Source of the DNA: Mycoplasmopsis mucosicanis
GTDB lineage: Bacteria; Bacillota_I; Bacilli_A; Mycoplasmatales; Metamycoplasmataceae
Reading direction: 5' to 3'
Assembly: GCF_006546935.1 (NCBI RefSeq)
Contig: NZ_SMDN01000002.1
Coordinates: 1-64,000 of the forward strand
Length of the DNA stretch: 64,000 bases
Shown: positions 51,769-61,200 of the stretch, piece by piece
Layout of the letters: every line of letters starts with the position of its first letter
Numbering within the stretch: position 1 is the stretch's first letter
Program-made: the position numbers and the translations under genes
The notes under the pieces: generated by a model
Told to the model about the DNA's origin: nothing
The model's database searches: none
What the model saw: the letters and a program-made list of their open reading frames with translations, nothing else

Positions 51769-54429
51769 ATGAAGCTTAGGCTAAGTCTATTATTAAATGC
51801 ATCTATTATTGCTAGTGCACCATTAGTTGTGAGTGCACAAGGTAAAAGCGAGACCAAACAGTCAAAAACTACTCAGGAGATATTGGCTCATGATAGTGAT
51901 GTTTATAGTGCAAAACCATTAGAACGTCCTAACTATGATGATTATGATGATGTAGATAGCTATGGACTATATTGAGACACCGAAGCTTTTAAAACTCATT
52001 ATGATATGACATTTGCATATAGAATTTTGAAAAAATTAATAGGGGTTAATGATCAAAAACTCGAAAAATTACCTTATAAAGAAAAATTAGAAAATTTAAT
52101 CCCGACACTTGGTTCAGAGTTTGAAAATATATATTCTTCATATTTATTTGCAACACACAATGAACTTTGAAAGTTATTCATAAAACTATGAGAAGAAGTA
52201 AATTTTAATTATGGTTCTTATTTAAAAGAGCAATATAAAAGCAAACATAACGATTCGAATGACAAAATCACAGATGATTTAAAAAATAGTACAACATATG
52301 GTATATTTATTTCAAAATCTAATGACATTTTTCAAGTACGAACGATGGTAGCTCATTTTGAAGCAATTAATTTATTCATTAAACATAAAAATAATCCGGA
52401 TATAAAAGCTTTAATATTACAGTTATTTAAAGTTGAAAGAGGTGCTAATACTGCTGATCCTGCATATAAAAATACGTTAGATGATTCACTACCAATTCTT
52501 GAAAAAATAAGAGAGAAAGCTGGTGAAGATTTAGTTAGTGATATAGCTAAACAGGTTGAACAAGAATATAGACATGATAAACTAATGCATGATGCATTGC
52601 TTTCTGCTCGTAGAGCATTTGGCTCAACTGAATATAATGAAAAAATTAAGCCATTAGTTAAACAGGTTTTTGAAACAAGCGATGATGAGTTTTTGAAAAG
52701 TTTAAAGGAAAAAGCTGATTCTATTTATCTTGGAGAGAAACAAAAAGTCAATGCAGTTTTTGAAGAGTTAAAAGATAGCGATAAAGAGAAAAAGTTTAAA
52801 GAAAGAATAGACAATGCTCGAAATGTAGGACTTTTAAGAGATGTATATGCAGATTTAGTTACTGAAAAAATTAAACAGGTTCAAGAAGAAGTAAAAATTT
52901 CTATTGATAAGACAAAAGGTTCTAACGATTATAATGATTTTAATTCTAGATTTGCTGCGATAAAAGAAAAAAACGACAAGACTGTTAATCAAAAGAAAGC
53001 TTATAAAGACGCGTTTGAGCAAAAATGAAGAGATTTTGGTGCTAATAAAAGCGGTGTCAAAATCAACATTAAAGATGAAAAAGACTCTCAACGAGCAAAA
53101 TTAGATGCTCAACTTAAAGAGCAAGAATTAACACTTGTCCAACTCGAGACAATTAAACAAGAAGCAGAAAATCTTTATGATGAAGAAACTAAATTAACTC
53201 AACAAGCAATTGAAGCAATTAATTCAGAAACTGAAAAAACTAAAAAACTTGAGGAATTTAAAAACGCTAAAGACATCGAAGCACTTAAAAAAATAGCACT
53301 AGAAGCTAAAAAAATAAAAGATGCAGAAGACTTGGCAAAAGCTAAACAAGATGCACAAAAAGCAGTGGAAAGTACTGTTGGTTCGCAAAAACACGATGAA
53401 TATAAACAAAAACTTACGGATGCTAAAGATGACATTAGCAAACTTAATGAGTTAATTACTTTAGCAAGTGGTGAATATAACAACAAGAGAAAAGAAGTTG
53501 AAGAAAATCTAAAAGGTTTAGATGATAAAAAAGATTTTGATAAGTTATTTGAAGCAGCAGACAATATTCAAAAACTTGATGAACTAAATCTAATGATTAG
53601 TGCTGAAAGAAAAGCACAAACCTTGGCCAAGGCACAAAAAAGAGCTTCAAAAGCAGTCCAAAGTACATTAGGTTCAGATGAATATGCAGAATTTAGCAAA
53701 ATGCTTCAAGAGTCTAATCAAGATGCAGATAAACTTAATGTATTAGCCCAAAAAGCAGAACAACTTTATGACAACCATAAACAAAAAGTTGAAGATATTT
53801 ATAAACAACTTTTTGACAAAAAGGACTTTAGAGCAAGAATAGATAATGCAACAAATATTGAAATGCTTGATAATTTACTCCCTATTATTACTAAAGAAAA
53901 CTTTGAGCAGCAAAATGCTCATATTAAGCAAGAAGCTAAAGACTCAGTAGAAAAACTGCAAGGTTCTGAGCAATATGACAATCTTAAACAACAGTTGAAT
54001 AATAATCCAGATGACCTTGATCGTTTAAAAGAGCTTACAAAGCAAGCAAAAGAAGAATTTGAAAAAGAATCTAATGAGGTTCAAAAAGAGATAGATAAAT
54101 TAGATGATAATAATGCTCAAAAACAACAAATTGCTCAAAAGCTTAAGGATGCACAAAATGTTGGTTCATTAAGAAAGTTAAAACTTCAAGCCCTAAACGC
54201 ATACCAAGCACAAGAAAAACAAAAAGCAGATAAGCAAAAAGAACAAGAACAAAAGAAAAAACAACAAGAAAAACAAGATTCTTCCACAAAGACAATGAAG
54301 AAAGCTAAAAAGAAAACTAATGTAGCAGCTATCGTCGCTCCTTTAGTTATAGTTCCTTTAGCGCTTGTTGGTGGTGGAGTATTAAGTTGAGCACTAGTTA
54401 GAAGACATCGAAACAAAAACAACAAATAA
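51769..54429 (+). CDS. Surface protein with ~97-residue helical repeats and C-terminal anchor
   Basis: An 886-residue protein. The N-terminus is a signal peptide (LRLSLLLNASIIASAPLVVSAQG) without a lipobox. A region of about 230 residues is followed by helical repeats. Each carries a 'GS..Y' turn, at residues about 285, 384, 538, 635 and 732, spaced 97-99 except for one wider gap. Repeats share patterns such as AVxSxxGSxxYxE and LDDKKDFDxLFEAAxNIxxLDEL. The last 60 residues are Lys/Gln-rich, then a membrane helix (VAAIVAPLVIVPLALVGGGVLSWAL) and a basic tail. It resembles three-helix-bundle (GA/FIVAR-type) repeat proteins; function may be host-protein binding. Five or so TGA codons read Trp. 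AGGAGAAA precedes the ATG. Confidence 0.75.
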
Positions 54430-54455
54430 GCCTTATGTAATAGGCTTATTTTTTG
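54424..54455 (+). terminator. Terminator of the helical-repeat protein gene
   Basis: AATAAGCC...GGCTTATT around a short loop, then T's. Confidence 0.8.
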
Positions 54456-54461
54456 TTTTAA

Positions 54462-54498
54462 AAAATAATGATCCTATATTAAAGGATCATTATTTGTT
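54462..54498 (-). terminator. Terminator of the minus-strand gene at 54539
   Basis: AAATAATGATCCT and its complement around ATATTAA, with A/T runs on both sides. Confidence 0.75.
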
Positions 54499-54538
54499 TG
54501 CTTTAATGCTGTTAATAAGCATATTAAAGAGATTGAAA

Positions 54539-55432
54539 TTATTTGGTTTTTTGTTCTGTAGTTGCTTTGGGCTTATCGTGTTTAGAAAGGATTAAGACTA
54601 CAACTAATAATAAGATTATTGAGAATGCTTGTAGACCATTAATAATAAATCAAATTTTGTTACCACGTTCAATACGTGCTTTAAGTATTTCATTTTTTAC
54701 ATTAGCATCGCCTAACTCTTTTGTTCTATCTTGTAGTAATTTATTGTCGTCTAATGCTTTTTCTGTTGTTTTTCGATTTAGTTCTAATTGTTCATAATAT
54801 AGGTTAAATAATTTATCTGTATAAGTTTTGGTAGCATTATGAAGCGAATAAGACATCAATAAATTGATTTTATCTATGTCCAAGTCTTTTTCATCATGAA
54901 TAATAAGACGATCGTTTTTATACTCGCCAAGTACTCCAAAACGAGGATCTAAACCTTCTGTAGTTTTAGCTTTTTCTAATGTAGCTTTGATTTCAGCCTC
55001 AAGTCTTTTGAATTTATCTGGATCTTTAGGTGAAGAATGTTCAGGCGTATTACCTTTATTCAAAGTAGACAAACTACCTAGTCCTAAATTTTCATATTTA
55101 TTTAATGAGTTAAAGATTTCTAAAATAATATCGTGATGATTAATTAAATCATAAATACCTTTACTTCTTGCTTCAGAACTCTCTAATTTTGTAAGCTCAG
55201 CATTATATAACTCAATCAATTTATTAATTAAATAAGCAGTTTTTTCTTCACTGAATTTTGTTATTAATTTATCACCATATTCTTTAATTTTTTGTGCTTC
55301 AGCTTTGTAAAATTCATATTTAGTATCTTGAGTTGATTTTTGATTATCTGTGGAACTAACTGAAGCACTAACTACACTAATTGGTGCAACCGCTAATAAT
55401 GGACTAGTTAAAAATAATAGTTTCTTTTTCAT
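54539..55432 (-). CDS. Surface protein with signal peptide and C-terminal membrane anchor
   Basis: A 297-residue protein. The signal peptide (MKKKLLFLTSPLLAVAPISVVSAS) has no lipobox. The body is Lys/Glu-rich and helical, with a coiled-coil end (ELNRKTTEKALDDNKLLQDRTKELGD). The C-terminus has a helix (FIINGLQAFSIILLLVVVLIL) followed by SKHDKPK, reached only if the TGA at 54650 is Trp. The architecture matches the gene at 51769 (same signal end VVSA, same anchor), so the two may be related surface proteins. The start at 55432 is preferred to 55450 because AAAGGAG lies directly before it. Confidence 0.7.
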
Positions 55433-55567
55433 TTCAATCTCCTTTAACACATTTAATTTAATAATGTCTAATTAAATCACAATGAATATAAATTAATATT
55501 CTGAATTATATTATAAATTAATAAAACTATTGCTTTTTTGCTCATAAAATGTAAATATTTTTCAAAT

Positions 55568-56085
55568 AATAAACAAAATAACCATTTAATTAGAATTCAA
55601 ATAAGGAATACAATTTGGTAATGGAAAATCAGAGATATGCAGCAAAAAATGATTTAATTTATAGACAATTTACAAGGTAACGCGATTGAACAAATAAACA
55701 ATTATCACTAGTTTTAGATGTCTCAATTTCAACTATAAAATGAAAGTGAAAACAGTTGAGAGAGTTTCAAAAAAACAGGAGCACGATATTGTTGAAATTG
55801 ATGGTTGAAGTTATTGCTGACTCAATAGTCAAAATAAATTCACAATGTTGCTTGCAGTGGTTGTTGGTACAAATAAAGTTGTTTCAATACATTTCAAAAA
55901 AACAAGAACATTGAAATATGTTTAATGTTCTTGTTTTGCGACTAAATGTTGCTTTGATCAAAAAAACTATCAAATAACGGTATTAAAAACAAAATCTCAG
56001 TCGTTATTTTTAACAATCATGATATACATTTACAATTAAACTAACTAACTCAAGGGGTTCATTTTGTTTAATATTTCACATTTCG
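55568..56085 (+). mobile_element. Internally deleted copy of the IS at 1-1316 (first remnant)
   Basis: The left end (AAACAAAATAACC, near 55570), the broken transposase N-terminus (MENQRYAAKNDLIYRQ, stop, then KQLSLVLDVSISTIKWKWKQL), the first catalytic-Asp region (VEIDGWSYCWLNSQNKFTMLLAV) and the right end are kept. Bases matching about 240-1135 of the first element are missing. In the full element, GAAGAACAAA occurs at both edges of the deleted part, so deletion between short repeats is likely. Confidence 0.8.
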
Positions 56086-56088
56086 AAC

Positions 56089-56384
56089 ATTAAACAAAAT
56101 GAACCTCTTAGTTAGAATTCAACTAAGGAATACAATTTTGTTATAAAAAATCAGAGATATGCAGCAAAAAATGATTTAATTTACAGACAAATTACAAGGC
56201 ATAGTAATTGAACAAATAAACAATTATCAATAGCATTGGATGTCTCAATTTCAACTATAAAAAGATAGCGAAAACAGTTGAGAAAGTTTCAAAATCAAAA
56301 TCTCTCATGGTGATTTAAATAACAAGCATGATATGACATTCACAATTACTTTAAACTGTCTCAAGACGTTCAATTTGTTTGATA
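56089..56384 (+). mobile_element. Second, shorter deleted IS copy
   Basis: It begins with ATTAAACAAAATGAACC, the exact complement of the first remnant's right end (56056-56072), and repeats the transposase N-terminal region (ATGCAGCAAAAAATGATT...). It then jumps to the right-end sequence (CATGATATGACATTCACAATTAC, TGTTTGATATTTCAC). At about 300 bases it resembles a MITE. Confidence 0.75.
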
Positions 56385-56507
56385 TTTCACAAAAGTTAAT
56401 ATAACTTATTAAAAGCCATATATTTTCTTTGATAAGCTGTACATAAAACCAACTTAATTTTGGTATTTGCTTTGTTCTTTTTTTATAATTAGTTCGGAGG
56501 AATACAT

Positions 56508-57581
56508 ATGAAAGTCAAAAATGTTTTAATTTCACTTGGTTTTGCATCAATAACTTCACTTCCTATTGCTGCAGTAAGTTGTGCAAATACTAAAAATCAA
56601 AAACAAGAGAGTGGAACAGATCCCTTGGCCCCTAAAAAACCACAAAAACCAAAAACTCCAGAATTAACAGAAACCGAAAACGACAAAATTGACAAAGATA
56701 TAATTAATACTATTGAAATTGCTAAAAAAGAAATAGAATCATCACACAATCCTAAAACAATTAATAAGCTAGTTAAAGTAATTAAGTTAGTATATGAGAT
56801 TACCAAAATCAATGATTTTAACCTTGGTCTACAATTATTTGACGAAGCTAGCACAATATTCTATAGTGTTTTCCCTAGATCTTCAGCAGATTTATTGACT
56901 GAAGTACCTGTTGAACAACAAGTTAAAAGTTTAAGTAATCAATTAGGCAATCTTAATGTAAATTCAGATAAAAATACAATTGAATCATTTCTAAAAGAAG
57001 TTCAAAAACATCAAAAATTAAATGAAGTATTTAATGAATTTGGGATTAAAAATATCTTTTATTCAAACGAAATTCTTGAAGATGTGGTCAAAAAAACTAA
57101 TTTACTCATTGAACTAAGCGAAAAATCAAAAGAAAATCCACAACTTTTGAATGCTAGAATACAAATATTAGACGAGATCTCAAAATTAGTTACCTTAAGA
57201 TCAATTGACTTACTTTTTCCAAAATCAGAACACAAAAAAATTGATAAACAAACAATTCAAGAAAAATTAAACGAAAAAGTTAATTCAATAGTAGAACAAA
57301 CTAAAAAAATAAGTCCTGAATTAAAAAATAAAAATCAATTAGAAGCTATTAAAAAAATGCTTGAAGATTACAAAACTGAATATATTAAAAGCAATATGCT
57401 ATTTAAAAAATATGGACTTGGTGGCAACTCATATAACGAAAAGTCAATAGATGAAGCTATTAAAATTGTAGATCAATTAATACCATTAGACAATCAAGGG
57501 GTTAATCCTAACCTAGCAATCTCATTACTTGGAAAAATTGTTAGATTGCTAATGCCTACAAAAAGTGACTTCATTTTTTAA
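56508..57581 (+). CDS. Lipoprotein, unknown function
   Basis: A 357-residue lipoprotein with signal peptide (KNVLISLGFASITSLPIAAVSC) and lipobox Cys. A Pro/Lys linker (PLAPKKPQKPKTPELTE) is followed by an almost entirely helical domain with repeated Lys/Glu/Leu patterns (KLVKVIKLVYEITKIND, LNARIQILDEISKLVTLRSIDLLFP). No TGA codon occurs. GGAGGAATACAT precedes the start, and TATAAT lies near 56485. No family recognised; it lies directly downstream of the IS remnants, which may have brought or moved its promoter. Confidence 0.75.
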   Translation: MKVKNVLISLGFASITSLPIAAVSCANTKNQKQESGTDPLAPKKPQKPKTPELTETENDKIDKDIINTIEIAKKEIESSHNPKTINKLVKVIKLVYEITKINDFNLGLQLFDEASTIFYSVFPRSSADLLTEVPVEQQVKSLSNQLGNLNVNSDKNTIESFLKEVQKHQKLNEVFNEFGIKNIFYSNEILEDVVKKTNLLIELSEKSKENPQLLNARIQILDEISKLVTLRSIDLLFPKSEHKKIDKQTIQEKLNEKVNSIVEQTKKISPELKNKNQLEAIKKMLEDYKTEYIKSNMLFKKYGLGGNSYNEKSIDEAIKIVDQLIPLDNQGVNPNLAISLLGKIVRLLMPTKSDFIF

Positions 57582-57619
57582 AATGCTACTATTTTTAAGT
57601 TTATAAATAAGATTAAAAA

Positions 57620-57653
57620 TCACAAAACATCCTTGATTAGGATGTTTTGTTTT
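57620..57653 (+). terminator. Terminator of the lipoprotein gene
   Basis: ACAAAACATCCT and its complement around TGATT, then T's. Confidence 0.85.
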
Positions 57654-57689
57654 ACATCATGCAACACAATTCAATAACTTTTATCGCGT

Positions 57690-57695
57690 TATAAT
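57690..57695 (+). promoter_or_regulatory. -10 box before the methyltransferase relic
   Basis: TATAAT seven bases before the ATG at 57703; again a leaderless arrangement. Confidence 0.5.
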
Positions 57696-57702
57696 AAATA
57701 TT

Positions 57703-57780
57703 ATGAAATCAATAAAAATTTTTGAATTTTTTTCAAGGATAGGGTCGCAAATTAAAGCTTTAAAATCTTTGGAAGAATAA
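57703..57780 (+). pseudogene. N-terminal relic of a C5-cytosine DNA methyltransferase
   Basis: 25 codons, MKSIKIFEFFSRIGSQIKAL..., then TAA. The pattern matches the start and motif I (FxxFAGIGSQxxAL) of C5-cytosine methyltransferases of restriction-modification systems, with the glycine of FAG already changed (FFSRIGS). Nothing of motifs IV-X follows. It is a decayed gene start that kept its promoter. Confidence 0.6.
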
Positions 57781-57787
57781 AACCATT

Positions 57788-58048
57788 ATGAATGATCCTG
57801 AATATAAAAAATTAATTGAACAAATTGCAGATGTGAATAATTTAATGACACTTGAACCAACAATTCATACTGAGTACGATAACAAAAAATTTTATTGAGA
57901 TCCAGATGATGGAGAGGTTAATATTATTGCTCCAGAACGTATAGACAATGAGTTAGTTATGAAACTTAACTCATATAAAATAGACACACTAAACAATCCA
58001 GGAATTAAAAAATATCTCATTGACTATAAAAAACTTATAACTAAATAA
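57788..58048 (+). CDS. Small protein after the methyltransferase relic, unknown
   Basis: An 86-residue acidic frame (MNDPEYKKLIEQIADVNNLMTLEPTIHTEYDNKKFYWDP...) starting eight bases after the relic's stop. It contains one TGA (Trp). There is no good ribosome site. It may be a fragment of the former restriction-modification locus or a separate small gene. A very strong terminator follows. Confidence 0.45.
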
Positions 58049-58064
58049 TTTATATCTAGACATA

Positions 58065-58129
58065 AAAAAAACAACATAAAACTAGAGTTATTTATACTCA
58101 CTTGTATAGAAGTTTTATGTTGTTTTTTT
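58065..58129. terminator. 19-base perfect stem terminator
   Basis: AAAAAAACAACATAAAACT (58065-58083) pairs perfectly with 58111-58129 and includes an inner ATAC/GTAT stem. A/T ends make it bidirectional. Confidence 0.8.
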
Positions 58130-58206
58130 ATGTTTCTGGTGTCCAAAAACACTCATTTTAGCTATTTTTTTAGCCTAAAATGCACTTTTTTCACTTTTTT
58201 CTTTCA

Positions 58207-58227
58207 ATATATATATATATATATAAT
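58207..58227 (+). promoter_or_regulatory. (AT)9 dinucleotide tract fused to the -10 box of the giant surface gene
   Basis: Nine AT units (58207-58224) run directly into TATAAT (58222-58227). A ~36-base leader then leads to the ATG at 58264, with AAGGAG before it. A change in the number of AT units would alter the spacing between any -35 element and the -10 box, a known way to switch mycoplasma surface genes on and off. Confidence 0.7.
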
Positions 58228-58263
58228 GCTCCTTATTACATTACTGTTTTAAGGAGAAAATAT

Positions 58264-61200
58264 ATGACTAACTATGAACAAGATAAGAAGCGTCGTAAGA
58301 AACTTATTATTGCGTCGTCAACCTTATTAGCAACATCAGTAGCAACTACTGCTGTAGTTATTTCGATTATTGCTTCACGTCGAAAAGCAAAAGAATCTAA
58401 GATAAATAAATTAGTTTTTGCACCAAACGTTGAACAAGTTAGCTCAAAAGTTGATGCTTTAGAATTTAAAATTTCTAACCTTAATTTAAACAAAAATAAG
58501 GGCAAACAATTTGAGGTACGTTTATTAGACAAAAAATCTAATAAGGAAATTAACAAACAAACATTCACTATTAATGAAGAATCACAAAATGTTAATTTTA
58601 GTGGTTTAAACGAAAACACTGAATATACTTTAGAGATATTTTTTGATGCTAAAAGCATTAAAAAACAAGATTTCAGAACCGCTAAAAAAGACCAAAGTCA
58701 CGAGCAACAAGAAGTTGTTTTTGCACCTGAAATCAAATTACTTGATACAAAATACAATTTATTAAGCTTTGAGATATCAAATCTTAATTTAAGCAAAAAT
58801 AAAGACAAAAAATACGATGTTCAACTATTAGAAAAAAATAATAATAAAGAAGTTCAAAAACAAACTTTTAGCATTACACAAGCAAGTGATAAAGTTACTT
58901 TTAGTAACTTAAATGAAAACACTGCATATGTTTTAAATATTTTGTTTAATGGTAAAAGTGTTAAAACTCAAGAGTTTGAAACTTCAGCGCGTCCAAAAAT
59001 TGTAGCACAAGCAACAACACCTACAAGTGCAATTTTTAGTCTTTTAAATCTACATGATTATCAAGACTCACTAGACAAAATAGAAATAACAATTAAAAAA
59101 ACAACATCAGCAAGCGACCAAGATATTGTTATTAAAGCAAGTGATCTTAAATTTACTAATGGTAGCACAAGAATTGATCTAGAAGCTTTATCTATTGGAC
59201 TTGAGCCAGGTAGCGAGTATAGTGCAAGTGTTATATTAAAAGAAGCTAACAAAACTACTAAAATAGTAGAAGATATAACTTTCAATACTACTGCAATAAG
59301 CAAAGTTGCTTATCGCTTTATAGCAAGTGCAACTCAAAACAAAATTGTTCTTTATGGACTAAAACAACAAGACAAAAAAGTTGTACTTGAGTATAAATTA
59401 GCAGGTTCAAGTGAGCAATTTAAGAAAGTTGAAACCGAAGCTGCAGGTAAAAATGAAGTCATCTTACCTGAAGACCTTGGTTTTGATAACAAATATGAGT
59501 TTCAAATCAAATATGAAGGTGAAAGTGAGCAACTTGAATTTGAAGGCGACAAAAAAGTTGGTGAATTCAATACAACTCAAGCTCCTCAACTCGTTGCACG
59601 AGATGAAAATGGACTAACTCTTAAACTTGAAAATGTAAGTAAAAACATTAATAAAGAAAACTTATATATTCGTTATAAAGACAAAGACAAAGCAAATGGC
59701 TGAAGTGAAAAAGCACTAAATCAAATTAAAGGATATGAGAGTGGTGATCTTAAACTTGATGATCTTGAAGCAAACAAAGTTTACCAAGCTCAACTTATTT
59801 ATAAAAAATCTAAAGACTCTACTTCACAAGGTAGCATTCTAAATGAAGTTGAATTTAGAATTAAACAAAGTCTTGCTTTTGATATTGCCAAGTCACTAAC
59901 AGCATCACAAAAAGTGCTTTTATCATTCAAAGATAATAGTAATTTAGGTTCAGCTACTCCTAATTATTCAAATATTAAAGTTAAATATACAAAATTTGGT
60001 GAAAGCGCTTCAAAAGAAGTTGAACTTAGTGCTAAACAAATTAATGGTACAAATTATGCACAAAGTTTATTGGAAGGCTTAGATCAAAACACTACTTATT
60101 TCTGAAGTTTAGTTGATTCAAAAAGTGATAAAACTTTAGCTAAAGGTTCATTTAAAACCGGTAAAGCTTCTGGAAAAGCTAAAGCTGCAGACAACACCAA
60201 TGCATATGAGACAAATGAAAGCAATTTAATTGCTGTTGAAAATAGACTTTTAGATGGTGTTTTAGTTTCAATTAAAAACACATTTGGTTACTTAAGAGGT
60301 GAAGGCAAAATTAGATTCCCTCGTGAAATTAACATTAAATACTATCCAAAAAATGAACCTAGTCAATATATAACTGAGAAAATTCAACTCACTTTAGAAG
60401 ACATTAAAACTAAAGACATATTTACAAGACAAATAAAAGATTTAGACAATATGCCTTATGTTTTTGAAGTTGAATACACTAATGGAAAAGATAGCAATAA
60501 CAAAGACATTGTTGTAAGCAAAAAATTTGAAATCAATTACAAACTTCCTGAAGTTGAATTTGATAATGCTCAAAGTAAACTCAAAGTTAAACATCTTGAT
60601 TCATTGAATGGTAAAACCATAACCGTTAAATATTCAAGTTCTGCTATTTCAACAAGTGTTGAAGGAAGCGTGCAAGATGGTATTTTAGAAGTACAATTAA
60701 GCAATCTAAGATCTCAAAGTACTTATAATGTTAGTTTAGAAATCAAATCTGAAGATGTTGAATTTGTAAGCTCGCTTGAAAACGAAAAACGTTCAGAGTT
60801 CTATGGAACTTCTTCACCAAGTGCAAACAAAATTGTCATAACTTCAGAATTCACAACTCAAGAACAACAAAAATCAATCTATATTAAACATGAAGAACGT
60901 TCAACCCTATTTGACACTGTAAATATTTATCCAATTTTAGAAGGCTTTAAAGAGTATGCGGGCAAACAAGTCCAAGTTAAAGTTGGAACAAAAGATGAAT
61001 TGGATAAGGTGAAAACTGTAAGCGGTATGGACTCGAGTGTTAAAGGTTTTACTGCTACAATTGATCAAGATGGAAGATTTGATAACAATAATAACTGAAT
61101 TAATGATTTAGTAAAAAATAAACATTATGAAATCAGAGTTTATGAAGTTAAAGGCCAAAATCTTGAAGTTATAACTCAAGTTAGTTATGACACTCCAGAT

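Noticed and set aside
57690..58140. A type II toxin-antitoxin pair (two small adjacent frames)
   Set aside because: The first frame matches the start of a C5 methyltransferase and the second has no toxin or antitoxin features that I can name.
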